The notes: a model not told the origin generated them from the sequence alone. Positions 1-9,105 are shown, numbered from the stretch's first letter. The stretch is 64,000 bases of DNA from Candidatus Krumholzibacteriota bacterium (GCA_016933255.1 JAFGBF010000024.1:1-64000), one strand, 5' to 3'. Translations and numbers: made by a program.

Positions 1-85
1 TGTTTTTCCACCTGATTTACGAGGGTGATGGCACCTCGGCACGCTTCTCCTGCTTCCTCTATCCCCGTCGAATCCATTCGCCCCC
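1..85 (-). ncRNA. ssrA: tmRNA (ssrA), 5' end only; continues past the window start
   Basis: On the minus strand from about position 85 the sequence starts GGGGGCGAATGG and continues ATTCGACGGGGAT, the conserved 5' block of tmRNA. TGCCGAGG and CCTCGTAAA follow with the expected spacing, and the piece runs to GGAAAAACA at the window edge. tmRNA rescues stalled ribosomes together with SmpB. Only the 5' tRNA-like half and the start of the pseudoknot region are visible; the tag reading frame and 3' acceptor lie outside. The 5' end is placed by the conserved GGGG, which is normally produced by RNase P. It is downstream of, and on the same strand as, the tandem uvrA gene. Confidence 0.93.
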
Positions 86-106
86 ATTGATAGAAGCAAC
101 ATCCTC

Positions 107-135
107 AATATAGACTAACCCGCGGGAAAAGTAAA
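107..135 (-). promoter_or_regulatory. Promoter of ssrA
   Basis: On the minus strand, TTTACT (135-130) and TATATT (112-107) are separated by exactly 17 bases. The predicted start lies about 15 bases before the mature tmRNA 5' end, which leaves a short leader for RNase P to remove. The rest of 86-233 holds no gene. Confidence 0.6.
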
Positions 136-233
136 GAGAGTGGTTTTACCGGTCAGAGCAATACCTCTCTGATCGTACAAGTAAAATCTCGGATAGTGAT
201 TCAGCCGCATATCATCTCAAAGTCGAACCGCTG

Positions 234-3200
234 TCATCTTCGGGCCCTCAAAGCCTGCCCGGTATATGAACCGGCAGAGGCCATCACCTTATCGACTGTA
301 CCGCAGACAACAATACTGCCTCCGGCTTCTCCGCCCTCCGGCCCCAGATCGATTATCCAGTCGGCGTTGGCGATTACATCGAGATTGTGTTCGACTACAA
401 GGACAGTGTGCCCGCTGACTGTCAATTCATCGAAGATCCCGACCAGCCTTTCGACATCCTGAAAATGAAGTCCCGTCGTCGGTTCATCAAGAATATACAG
501 ATTATTGCCGGCGTTTCCCCCGGCCTTCCGGGAAACAGACCCTGTCAGTTCCGCCGCCAGTTTGAGCCTCTGGGCTTCGCCCCCCGACAGGGTGTTTGAA
601 GGCTGCCCGAGTGCGAGATATCCAAGGCCCACTGAAGAGAGGATATCGAGCGCTGCGGATAACGCCCTGTCGTCGTCGAAAAGTGCCCTCGCTTCCTCGA
701 CCGTCGTCTCGAGCGTCTCATAGATGCTTTTGCCCCTGTAAAGAATATCCAGAGTCTCACTGTCGTATCTCCTGCCTCCGCATTCTTCGCACGGCACCCA
801 GACATCGGCCAGAAAACCCATCTCTACTTTCCGGGCCCCCATTCCCCGGCACGCCTCACAGCGCCCCCCCTTCGAATTGAACGAAAACCGGGCCTTCGTG
901 AACTTTCTTTCCTTCGCTTTTTTCTCACCGGCGTAGAGCGCTCTTATCCTGTCGAAGATGCCGCAGTATGTGGCCGGGTTGCTCAGCGGGGATCTTCCGA
1001 CAGGAGTCTGATCGATCCCGATAATATCGCTGAATCTGTCGAGCCCCGTGATCTCTCTGCAGCCCACAGGTCTCTTTCTGTCGAACGAGGCGGCTATCAC
1101 ATCAAACACCAGGCTTGACTTTCCGCTCCCCGAGACTCCGGTGACCGCGATAACGCCTCCTTCCGGGATCGTCACATCGAGTTGCCTCAGGTTGTTCGCC
1201 ACGGCGCCTTTTACTTCGATCCCTTCGCCCAGGATCTGCTTTCTGCCCGCCCTGACGATCCTTTCCTTTCCTGAAAGGTACCGGCCTGTAAGCGATGCCG
1301 GATTCGCCTGGATCGAACCGGGATCTCCGGCAGCTGCTACCCTGCCGCCCGCTGCGCCCGCTCCCGGCCCCATATCGATTATCTGATCGGCTGCGCGGAT
1401 GACCTGTTCATCATGTTCGACGACAAGCATCGTATTCCCCTCATCACACAGCCGTTTCAGAACTCCGATGAGCCTTCTGGTGTCGCGTTCATGAAGGCCC
1501 ACCGTCGGCTCGTCGAGAACATAGGTGACCGATGAGAGGCCTCCTCCAAGCTGCGCAGCAAGGAGCACTCTCTGCAATTCGCCCCCGGACAGGGTCGAGG
1601 TCAATCTGCCAAGGCCGAGATATCCCAGCCCAACCAAGCTGATCGGCTCGAGCCTGCCGCTGATCTCTTTCCTGAGAGCTTCTGTGACAAGGACCTGTTT
1701 CCCGGTAAGGCCGAATCTTCCCGGATCCTCTTTGATATCTTTCATGAATCCTATCGTCTCGTCGACCGTCATACTGGTGAGCTCGGAGATGTTCACTCCT
1801 GCAAAGGCGACATCGAGCAGTTCAGGCTTCAAACGGGCTCCGCCGCAGGCATGACATCGGATATCTTCCATAAGAGGAAGCATCGCTTCACCCCTGTGAT
1901 CTGCGTGCACGCGCTGATATTCCTCATCGACACATCCGCAGAATCCCGGCCAGGCGGCATCCCACCGGTGCTCTCCCTTGCGCCCCTTTCTGTCGAATCT
2001 CCAGATGACATCATGAAGTTCACCGCCAGTCCCGTACATGGCTATACGCCTGGCTTCGGGTGAAAGGCGGTTGTAGGGTACGGAGAAATCCATCCCGATT
2101 TTTTTGCCGACCGCCGTAAGTATCGCGAGGTACTGCCCGCCCCGTTCTCCATAGAACTTTCCCGTCTTGCTGCCGTCCATGGCGCCATCGAGCAATGACA
2201 GGGAGGGATCCGTAACGAGAGCTTCGGCGCTGCATACAGTCCTCACCCCGAGTCCGCGGCATTCCACGCAGGCCCCCTGGTGGTGATTAAAAGAGAACAT
2301 CCTGGCCGAAAAAGCGGTTCCGCGGCCGTTGGAAGTCCCTGCCCTGGAAAAAAGCAGCCGGTAGTGATCATATATCTCGGTGACCGTGGCTACCGTTGAA
2401 CGCGGGGTATCTCTCCCTCTTTTCTGGCCTATCGCTATCGAGGCGTTCATTCCTGTTATCTCTTCCACAGGCGGCGCTGGAAGCCTCTTGAGGTATCTTC
2501 TCGCGTGACTGGAGAGGGATTCGGAATATCGCCGCCTGCCCTCGGCATAGACTGTGTCAAAAGCGAGTGAAGATTTACCGCTGCCCGATACGCCGGTAAC
2601 TACTGTCATTCTTCCGTGCGGGATATCTACATCGACAGATCTCAGGTTATGGGTGGTGGCACCTCTAAGTTCTATCTGCTCTTTAGGGCCGGCAACTTTT
2701 TCAGGCGCCATATCTCCCGGCGCCGCGGCTGGACCGCAGGCCGGCTCATCCATGGTCCTGCCCGGCAGATGGATCGATTCGGCCAGAGCCCTGCCGGTTA
2801 TCGACTCTTTCGATCTCTGCGCTTCTGCGGGAGTCCCCATGAAGACAAGGTTCCCGCCCTTTTCTCCGCTTCCGGGACCGAGATCTATCATCCAGTCGGC
2901 CGACCTGATAAGATCAAGGTCGTGCTCGATCACTATTACGGTATTTCCAGCGTCGACCAGCCTGTTTACTGCGCTCAGCAGAACGGCGACATCGCTCCTG
3001 TGAAGACCGATGGTCGGTTCATTGAGAATATACAATGTCCTGCCTGAGGCGGGCCGCGCCAGCCTGGAGGCCAGTTTGACGCGCTGCGCCTCTCCCCCCG
3101 AGAGAGTTGTAGACGGCTGCCCCAGTTTGACGTACCCGAGGCCGACTTCCAGAAGCGCGCTAAGGTGCCTCATTATTTTTCTGTCGCCGCTGAAGAACGC

Positions 3201-5180
3201 GGCGGCTTCCTCCACCGACATCTCGAGGACATCGTGTATATTCACGCCTCGATAGAGGATCTCCCGCGTGCTCTCGTCAAATCTCTTTCCATCGCACTCT
3301 TCGCATATCACGGAGACATCCTCCATAAAATGCATCCCCACCTGCTGTACACCCGCCCCCTGGCAGGCCTCGCACCTGCCTCCCTTTATATTGAATGAAA
3401 ATCTCCCCTTACCCCATCCGCGCTCCTTCGCCGCCTCGCATCCGGCGAAAAGATCCCTGACCAGATCAAACAGCTTTGTATATGTTGCCGGGTTGCTGCG
3501 CGGTGTCCGCCCGATCGGCGCCTGATCTATCTCGATCATCCTGTCGATCAGTTCCAACCCCTCGATACTTCGGCAGCCGCCCGGGCTGTCTCCCGTACCG
3601 CCCCTGAATCTTGCTGCCAGCGTCCTGTTGACCAGGGTCGATTTGCCGGAGCCGGAGACGCCTGTGACCACATTGAGCGCTCCCGTCTTGAAACTGACAT
3701 CGATATTCCTGAGGTTGAAAAGACAGGCGCCGGATATCCTGATCTCGCCGTCTCCACTTCGATATTCCCGGGGTGCCGCGATATTTTTATCCCCGCAGAG
3801 ATATGCGCGCGTCTCGCTCGCCGCTCCGGCTTCCCCGATATTGCCCGGCAGCCCCTGATAGAGGATCTCTCCGCCAAGGAGACCCGCTTTCGGACCGATG
3901 TCCACCAGCCAGTCGGCGCTTCTCATCGTCTCTTCATCATGTTCTACGACCAGCACCGTATTTCCGTTATCACGGAGTCTTTTGAGTATCGCGAGCAGTT
4001 TTTTATTGTCGCTCGGATGAAGACCGATCGACGGCTCATCGAGCACATACAGGATCCCCTGCAGTCCGCCTCCCGCCTGGCCGGCAAGCCGGATCCTCTG
4101 CGCCTCTCCGCCTGACAAAGTGGTCGATTCCCGGTCGCAGGTGAGATAGCCCAGCCCCAGCTGGCGAAGCAGCCCGGTCCTTTCGAGTACCTGTTCGACA
4201 ATCGGCTTTCCGACAGGGCGCTCCCCGGCGTCAAGACCGGGGCTTGAGAAGAAATCATGCAGGCCGTCCACAGTCATTTCCAATATCTCGGCGATATTCA
4301 ATCCATGCCAGGTGACACCCAGCGCTTCCTTGCCCAGACGCCTGCCTCCGCAGCCGCCGCATCTGACAGAACGGACGAATCTCAGGATATTCCTGTTTCT
4401 GTCCCGCTTGAGGATCTCTTCCATAACAGGGAGGATACCTTTATAATGACCTTCTTCCCTGGGCCTGGCGGTGATCCCTTTCCACTTGAGCCTTGATTCA
4501 AGGGGATGTTTTCCGAAGGGTATCTTTATCCTGTCGGAGCCGTTCAGCACGACATCCTTCTGCCGCTCTGTCAGATCCCTCCAAGGGATGTCTATGTCGA
4601 AGCCGTGCGCCCTGCATACCTGATCGAGTACCTCGAGAGTGACCTGCGAATAGACCAGGTATCCGTTCGGAGTGGTCAGGACCAAAGCGCCTTCACGGAT
4701 CGTTCTGGAATCGTCGGATACCAGGAGCTCCGGCATGACCCTGTCCTCGACTCCAAGCCCCTTGCATACGGAGCAGGCGCCTTTCACCGAATTGAAAGAG
4801 AAAAGGCTCGAACTGGTTCCGGGCTCACAGTCGCCGAGCCTTGCGAAAAGAAGCCTGAGAAGATCGTTTATCCCCGACATCGTCCCGACGGTCGAACGGG
4901 GATTATTGACGACAGTCTTTTGATCGACGGAGATCGACGGAGACAGGCCATCGATCTTCTCGAAAGCCGGCCTGCCTACTTTGCCGAGGAACCCCCTTGC
5001 GTAGGAAGAAAGCGACCTGAGATACAGCCTCTGCGCTTCACGGTATATCGTATCAAAAGCCAGGGACGATTTTCCGCTCCCGGAGACTCCGGTGATGGCG
5101 ACAAGGGAATCTCGAGGGATCTCAAGATCCACCGATCTGAGGTTGTGCTCTTCGGCGTTTCTGACAACGATATTTTTCAT
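234..5180 (-). CDS. Tandem UvrA-like ABC ATPase (two UvrA2-type units fused, four nucleotide-binding domains)
   Basis: At 1648 residues this is nearly twice a normal UvrA (about 940). Two UvrA-like halves are joined near residue 830. Each half has two ABC modules: GVSGSGKS Walker A motifs near residues 31, 507 and 863 and again in the last quarter, and four LSGGE signatures. UvrA zinc-finger pairs are present (CSVCKG, CGGCGG, CEACQG...CEECDG, and the same in half 2). After the first Walker A the chain goes directly to the C-x2-C-x-G element, so the UvrB-binding domain of canonical UvrA appears absent in both halves, as in UvrA2-type drug and damage ATPases. The second Walker B reads LYILNEPTIGLH with Asn720 in place of Asp (codon AAT at 3021-3023); the other three have DEP. 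Family knowledge says it binds damaged or drug-modified DNA. A role in repair independent of UvrB is inference. Confidence 0.93.
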   Translation of the reverse strand: MKNIVVRNAEEHNLRSVDLEIPRDSLVAITGVSGSGKSSLAFDTIYREAQRLYLRSLSSYARGFLGKVGRPAFEKIDGLSPSISVDQKTVVNNPRSTVGTMSGINDLLRLLFARLGDCEPGTSSSLFSFNSVKGACSVCKGLGVEDRVMPELLVSDDSRTIREGALVLTTPNGYLVYSQVTLEVLDQVCRAHGFDIDIPWRDLTERQKDVVLNGSDRIKIPFGKHPLESRLKWKGITARPREEGHYKGILPVMEEILKRDRNRNILRFVRSVRCGGCGGRRLGKEALGVTWHGLNIAEILEMTVDGLHDFFSSPGLDAGERPVGKPIVEQVLERTGLLRQLGLGYLTCDRESTTLSGGEAQRIRLAGQAGGGLQGILYVLDEPSIGLHPSDNKKLLAILKRLRDNGNTVLVVEHDEETMRSADWLVDIGPKAGLLGGEILYQGLPGNIGEAGAASETRAYLCGDKNIAAPREYRSGDGEIRISGACLFNLRNIDVSFKTGALNVVTGVSGSGKSTLVNRTLAARFRGGTGDSPGGCRSIEGLELIDRMIEIDQAPIGRTPRSNPATYTKLFDLVRDLFAGCEAAKERGWGKGRFSFNIKGGRCEACQGAGVQQVGMHFMEDVSVICEECDGKRFDESTREILYRGVNIHDVLEMSVEEAAAFFSGDRKIMRHLSALLEVGLGYVKLGQPSTTLSGGEAQRVKLASRLARPASGRTLYILNEPTIGLHRSDVAVLLSAVNRLVDAGNTVIVIEHDLDLIRSADWMIDLGPGSGEKGGNLVFMGTPAEAQRSKESITGRALAESIHLPGRTMDEPACGPAAAPGDMAPEKVAGPKEQIELRGATTHNLRSVDVDIPHGRMTVVTGVSGSGKSSLAFDTVYAEGRRRYSESLSSHARRYLKRLPAPPVEEITGMNASIAIGQKRGRDTPRSTVATVTEIYDHYRLLFSRAGTSNGRGTAFSARMFSFNHHQGACVECRGLGVRTVCSAEALVTDPSLSLLDGAMDGSKTGKFYGERGGQYLAILTAVGKKIGMDFSVPYNRLSPEARRIAMYGTGGELHDVIWRFDRKGRKGEHRWDAAWPGFCGCVDEEYQRVHADHRGEAMLPLMEDIRCHACGGARLKPELLDVAFAGVNISELTSMTVDETIGFMKDIKEDPGRFGLTGKQVLVTEALRKEISGRLEPISLVGLGYLGLGRLTSTLSGGELQRVLLAAQLGGGLSSVTYVLDEPTVGLHERDTRRLIGVLKRLCDEGNTMLVVEHDEQVIRAADQIIDMGPGAGAAGGRVAAAGDPGSIQANPASLTGRYLSGKERIVRAGRKQILGEGIEVKGAVANNLRQLDVTIPEGGVIAVTGVSGSGKSSLVFDVIAASFDRKRPVGCREITGLDRFSDIIGIDQTPVGRSPLSNPATYCGIFDRIRALYAGEKKAKERKFTKARFSFNSKGGRCEACRGMGARKVEMGFLADVWVPCEECGGRRYDSETLDILYRGKSIYETLETTVEEARALFDDDRALSAALDILSSVGLGYLALGQPSNTLSGGEAQRLKLAAELTGSVSRKAGGNAGNNLYILDEPTTGLHFQDVERLVGIFDELTVSGHTVLVVEHNLDVIANADWIIDLGPEGGEAGGSIVVCGTVDKVMASAGSYTGQALRARR

Positions 5181-5199
5181 GCAGCCCGCTCCGGATCAG

Positions 5200-5266
5200 T
5201 GAAAAGAAAAAAATCGGCGGCCGGGCATGATCATCTTCCCGGTCTCGACGAACCGCCCCCGCCGAT
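5200..5266 (-). terminator. Intrinsic terminator or attenuator in the uvrA leader
   Basis: Read on the minus strand, ATCGGCGG (5266-5259) pairs with CCGCCGAT (5220-5213). An inner CCGGG/CCCGG helix is stacked on it, and TTTTTTCTTTTC follows (5212-5201). It ends 20 bases before the uvrA ATG. No minus-strand gene lies immediately upstream for it to terminate, so it may attenuate uvrA or block antisense transcription. The uvrA SD (GGAG) lies between it and the ATG. Confidence 0.6.
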
Positions 5267-5492
5267 AGTATCATTTTCTGTCTCAATGCGCCTTACAAAA
5301 GGCCGCCTTCGGCGCCTCTTCCGCGCATTGTTTTTTGAAGAATAAATGTTATCTATTGAATAAAAACCCTTTTAAGATGTAACTTGTTGAAACATTCCGG
5401 CAGCCAGAACGTCAATAATAAGTACCGGAGTAACGATTAAATTCTTTTAGGGCCAGAAACACCTTAATCCGAACCGCAAAGGAGGAACCTGA
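5267..5492. other. Divergent intergenic region, uvrA / S9 peptidase
   Basis: No gene seen. A second terminator-like hairpin at 5300-5317 (AGGCGCC loop GGCGGCCT on the minus strand, one bulge) is followed by TTTTG on the minus strand. The peptidase SD AAAGGAGG lies just before 5493. No convincing -35/-10 pair was found for either gene. Confidence 0.4.
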
Positions 5493-8231
5493 ATGCGGAA
5501 ATTATTTATGCTGCTTATGATGATAAGCCTTCTATCAGGCAGCGCAGCGGCGGAAAAGCTCGATTATCTCGACAAGCTTCCACCGATGATCGACCGCGAT
5601 ATCTTCTTCGGCGACCCCGAGATCGCAAGAGGACAGATATCTCCGGACGGCAAATTCATCTCTTTTATCAAAACTTACAAGGGACAGCTTAATATCTGGG
5701 TGAAAGGTATCGACGAACCGTTCGATGCCGCGCGCCCGATGAGCGCAGATACGACCCGCCCGGTGATAAGATACGGATGGACCGAGGACGGCAAATACCT
5801 TCTGTACATACAGGACAAGGGGGGCGACGAGAACTTCCACGCCTACGTGATAGACCCGACCGACAAGCTTGCCGACGGCCAGGATGTCCCCGAAGCCAGA
5901 GATCTTACCCCTATCGACGGGGTCAGGGTGACATTTTACGCTTTCCCCAGGAGTACGCCGGATATCATCTATCTCGGCCTGAACGACCGCGACGAGAGGT
6001 ATCACGATCTCTACCGCGTCAAGATCTCGACAGGCGAACGCGAACTGATATGGGAGAACACACAGGGATTGAACGGCTTTGTCTTCGATCTAGCGGGCAA
6101 TCTCAGGCTGGCTTCCAAAGAGACCGATGACGGCGGAAACGAATATTTCCGTGTCGACGGCGACAAGCTCACCTCCGTCTATCTGACGACGAACGAGGAG
6201 GCAGCAGGGATCATCCGCTTCCATAAAGATGGAAAACGCGCGTATATGAGCACCAACAGGGGCAAGGAAAACGATCTCAGCCGTCTCGTACTTTTCGATC
6301 CCGAGACCGGAAAAGAAGAACTCGTCGAATCCGACCCGAAGAATGAAGTCGATTTCGGCGGGACGATCTTTTCCAGCGTGACTGACGAGCTTATCGCTAC
6401 GACTTATGAAGCGGACAGGCTCCGGATATACTGGAGAGACAAAAAATTCGAAAAAGCCTATAACAAACTAAAAAAGGACCTCAAAAAAGAGATCGGCGAC
6501 GGTGACCTGTTCATAGGCTCATCGACTGATGACGATCGCCTTTTTATCATTGTTGTAACAAGTGATATCAATCCCGGCGTCGTCTATCTCTTCAATATGG
6601 AGAATGGAAAGACCGAGTTTCTCTACAGGCCCCGCCCGGATCTTCCGAGCGAACACCTGGCGCATATGAAACCGATCAAGTACAAGACCCGCGACGGGCT
6701 TACGATACACGGGTATCTGACCGTTCCCAAGGGCATAGAGGCGAAGAACCTCCCCGTGATAGTCAACCCTCACGGCGGACCGTGGGCAAGAGACAGCTGG
6801 GGATACAATCCCGAAGCCCAGTTTCTTGCCAACAGGGGATACGCCGTCTTCCAGATGAACTTCCGTTCATCGACCGGATACGGCAAGGCTTTCTTCAACG
6901 CTGGTAAGAAAAAATGGGGCGATGAGATGCAGCACGATATTACCGATGGAGTGCAGTATCTGATCGACGAGGGGATAGCCGACCCCGGCAAGGTAGCGAT
7001 CTATGGCGGATCATACGGCGGATACGCCACCCTCGCCGGCCTGGCGTTCACCCCCGATATCTATTGCTGCGGCGTCGACTATGTCGGCGTGTGCAATATC
7101 CTCACTCTTCTCGGCTCGATCCCTCCATACTGGGAAACAGCAAGGAAGTTTTTCAACGAGCATGTAGGCGACCCTGAAAACCCAGAGGATATCGAACGCC
7201 TCAAGAGACAGTCGCCGCTCTTTTCGGCAGACAAGATCGAAGCTCCCCTGCTTGTAGTACAGGGCGGGAACGATCCGCGCTGCAAGATGCCGGAATCCCA
7301 GCAGATCGTCATAGCGATGCGCGATCTCGGCAGGGATGTTGAATATCTCGTTGCCAAAGATGAAGGCCACGGTTTTCTCGGCAGGGAAAACAGGACCGCC
7401 TTCAGAGTAGCCCAGGAACAGTTCTTCGCAAAACACATAGGCGGGCGCTTTCAGGAATCTGTGCCCGACGATATACAGGGAAGCCTGGAAGATATGTCGG
7501 TGCCTGTGGAGACCGTGACGCTGACCAAGCCTGACAGCGGACTCGAAAAGGCCAAAACAGCTCCTCTGCCTGCGGTAGACACAAGCATCTTCAAACCCGC
7601 AAAGCTGAAGTATAAAGCTTCCGCCGAAACGCAGGGACAGGTCCTGGATATCGGCATAGCTGTCAATCTTTCAAAGACAAAGATCGATGGGCAGAAAGTC
7701 TGGTGCCTGATAACCGAGCAGTCGGGCCCGCAGGGAACAGCGCTTGACACCTTTATGGTCGATCTCGATTCAGGGCAGCCGGTATACAGGGGCATTAAAC
7801 AGGGGCCGGCGGAGATCACCGTCAACTTCACCAAGACGAATATTGACGGCGTCATAAACTATGGCGGTCAGGTCATGCCTGTAAAGATGGAGCTCGAGGC
7901 TCCCGTATTCGGAAGCGACGCAGCGCTGGAGCTGGCGATATCAGGCCTGCCGCTCAAGACTGGATACAAAACGACGTACAGGGCCTTCGATCTCATGAGC
8001 CAGTCTGTCAATCCCTTCTCTCTAGAAGTGACAGGGATCGAGAATGTGACTGTTCCAGCCGGTTCATTCGAGACTTTCAAGATAGAGGTCAGACGCCTCG
8101 ACGGCGACCCTGGCGGCGGAACTTACTATTTCAACACATCCGGCTCCAGGCAGATGGTCAGATCGGTGACTCAGCTCCCCGCTATGGCAGGGGGAGGTAC
8201 TGTCACCACAGAACTCGCCGGAATCGAATAG
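5493..8231 (+). CDS. Secreted S9 family serine peptidase (prolyl oligopeptidase / acylaminoacyl peptidase type) with extra C-terminal domain
   Basis: 912 residues with a Sec signal peptide (MRKLF...SAAA, cleavage near residue 20). Residues 30-400 form a WD-like beta-propeller (PDGKFISF, DGKYLLYIQD) that gates access. The alpha/beta-hydrolase domain follows at about 410-660. The catalytic triad is readable: Ser507 in YGGSYGGYA, Asp594 in QGGNDPR, His626 in DEGHGF. Such enzymes cleave short peptides or remove N-terminal dipeptides or acyl residues in the periplasm. Residues 670-912 form an additional beta-rich domain not usual in S9 enzymes, resembling secreted domains of unknown function found alone in related bacteria. 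SD AAAGGAGG fixes the start. It is monocistronic as far as seen, with a hairpin downstream. Confidence 0.93.
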   Translation: MRKLFMLLMMISLLSGSAAAEKLDYLDKLPPMIDRDIFFGDPEIARGQISPDGKFISFIKTYKGQLNIWVKGIDEPFDAARPMSADTTRPVIRYGWTEDGKYLLYIQDKGGDENFHAYVIDPTDKLADGQDVPEARDLTPIDGVRVTFYAFPRSTPDIIYLGLNDRDERYHDLYRVKISTGERELIWENTQGLNGFVFDLAGNLRLASKETDDGGNEYFRVDGDKLTSVYLTTNEEAAGIIRFHKDGKRAYMSTNRGKENDLSRLVLFDPETGKEELVESDPKNEVDFGGTIFSSVTDELIATTYEADRLRIYWRDKKFEKAYNKLKKDLKKEIGDGDLFIGSSTDDDRLFIIVVTSDINPGVVYLFNMENGKTEFLYRPRPDLPSEHLAHMKPIKYKTRDGLTIHGYLTVPKGIEAKNLPVIVNPHGGPWARDSWGYNPEAQFLANRGYAVFQMNFRSSTGYGKAFFNAGKKKWGDEMQHDITDGVQYLIDEGIADPGKVAIYGGSYGGYATLAGLAFTPDIYCCGVDYVGVCNILTLLGSIPPYWETARKFFNEHVGDPENPEDIERLKRQSPLFSADKIEAPLLVVQGGNDPRCKMPESQQIVIAMRDLGRDVEYLVAKDEGHGFLGRENRTAFRVAQEQFFAKHIGGRFQESVPDDIQGSLEDMSVPVETVTLTKPDSGLEKAKTAPLPAVDTSIFKPAKLKYKASAETQGQVLDIGIAVNLSKTKIDGQKVWCLITEQSGPQGTALDTFMVDLDSGQPVYRGIKQGPAEITVNFTKTNIDGVINYGGQVMPVKMELEAPVFGSDAALELAISGLPLKTGYKTTYRAFDLMSQSVNPFSLEVTGIENVTVPAGSFETFKIEVRRLDGDPGGGTYYFNTSGSRQMVRSVTQLPAMAGGGTVTTELAGIE

Positions 8232-8284
8232 AGAAGACCGATAGGAGCGCCATAAGGCTCTCCAGGAGACCGGCCCATTATAAC

Positions 8285-8322
8285 GAGCCCCTTTTCCGCA
8301 GAGTTTTGCGGAGGAGGGGCTC
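8285..8322 (+). terminator. Long hairpin downstream of the S9 peptidase
   Basis: A 16-bp stem (8285-8300 with 8307-8322, GAGCCCC...GGGGCTC), fully paired if two G-U pairs are allowed, with loop GAGTTT. There is no T-tract, so it may be a 3'-end stabiliser or an imperfect terminator rather than a classical one. Confidence 0.5.
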
Positions 8323-8407
8323 GCTGCAGTCAATAGACAGGAACAATCACGGGTACTCTGATGTATAAACAGGTGGACGGATTCCACCCGGCTGGAAAGC
8401 TGAGTAT

Positions 8408-8576
8408 ATCTGCTGGAGCTGGACGATGCGCGGTTACCGGTCGAAAGAGCCCGCCCGGCATGCGGAATCAACCTGTGATCCCGGGGTTGCGGGAAAATTA
8501 GGCAGAGAAAGGCTACAAGGATCTCTTGCCGATTCTCCTGGCAGGCGTTCGATTCATCGTTCCAGCTCCTCCAGAT
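8408..8576. ncRNA. Candidate structured RNA (about 169 nt), family unknown
   Basis: Within the 478-base gap between the peptidase and the small protein, 8408-8428 pairs with 8555-8576: ATCTG, a 2x2 internal loop, GGAGCTGG, then ACGATG against CATCGT with one bulged T, about 19 pairs. Inside are at least two further hairpins: CCCG/CGGG near 8480-8490, and GGCAGAGA / TCTCTTGCC near 8502-8530. A GGAATC/GATTC-CC helix can close the multiloop. It does not read as a tRNA, SRP RNA, RNase P or tmRNA. The strand is undetermined. The rest of 8232-8709 holds only the hairpin and promoter listed separately. Confidence 0.4.
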
Positions 8577-8650
8577 CCGTATGCCGTATTCACTTATTCC
8601 CTGGCCCCGCAGAATTAAGATAGACAGCTTTCCATTTCCAGTATATATTG

Positions 8651-8679
8651 TTGACATCTGTAAACTATTATTTTATTCT
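8651..8679 (+). promoter_or_regulatory. Promoter of the 48-residue small protein
   Basis: Consensus TTGACA (8651-8656), 17-base AT-rich spacer, TATTCT (8674-8679). The predicted start gives a leader of about 24 bases containing the SD CAGGAGGATC. Confidence 0.7.
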
Positions 8680-8709
8680 ACCGGAGTAGCTTTAACCAGG
8701 AGGATCGAA

Positions 8710-8856
8710 ATGAAGGAATTCTATCTCTGCAGCGAAGGCAAATGCTGCCCTAAAGTAGTCGTTGAAGAAGAGACCGTTATTATTACGGACGATGAGGGCG
8801 GACAGGTAAAACTGACTAAAGAGGAGATCCGGATCCTTTCGGAAAAACTCAAATAA
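8710..8856 (+). CDS. Small conserved-type protein of 48 residues, unknown function
   Basis: Starts MKEFYLCSEGKCCP and ends EEIRILSEKLK. The start is fixed by the SD AGGAGG 6-7 bases before the ATG; a longer upstream reading would include the promoter and is rejected. The N-terminus carries a C-x4-CC cluster (Cys7, Cys12, Cys13) that could bind a metal, followed by a short acidic beta-like stretch and an amphipathic Lys/Glu helix. It resembles small cytosolic proteins seen across bacteria, but no function can be assigned. It stands alone between its own promoter and terminator, which argues that it is a real gene. Confidence 0.75.
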   Translation: MKEFYLCSEGKCCPKVVVEEETVIITDDEGGQVKLTKEEIRILSEKLK

Positions 8857-8889
8857 GACAGTTTGTATCGGGCACAAGATAAAAATGAG

Positions 8890-8920
8890 CGCCGCGGGCA
8901 GGAAGCCCCGGCGTTTTTTT
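8890..8920 (+). terminator. Rho-independent terminator
   Basis: CGCCG-(c)-GGGC pairs with GCCC-CGGCG (8890-8899 / 8905-8913), loop AGGAA, followed by seven T (8914-8920). Ends the small-protein transcript. Nothing else is seen in 8921-9105 before the glycosyltransferase. Confidence 0.85.
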
Positions 8921-9105
8921 GTTCCTTTCCCGCCAGGAATGAATCGGCGGTCGCTGCTGGCGCTGCAGACCGCAGAGACAGATTTTTTTAACCGATTATT
9001 TCAGAAATCTCAGCCGATGTGCATAGATTTTGCTCTAAACCCCTTGCATACACATCTTTGCTAAACATAAACGAAACATTTACTTAGAAGAAATTGGAAA
9101 AATCG

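Noticed and set aside
4506-5345. 279-residue open frame on the plus strand
   Set aside because: Antisense to the UvrA N-terminus.
8530-8576. Possible tRNA 3' half (GTTCGATTC followed by CTCCA)
   Set aside because: No matching anticodon and D arms; the bases instead pair in the long closing helix with 8408-8428.
8064-8657. 197-residue frame on the minus strand over the peptidase 3' end and the gap
   Set aside because: Low-complexity Ser/Arg composition, no SD, crosses the candidate RNA and hairpin.
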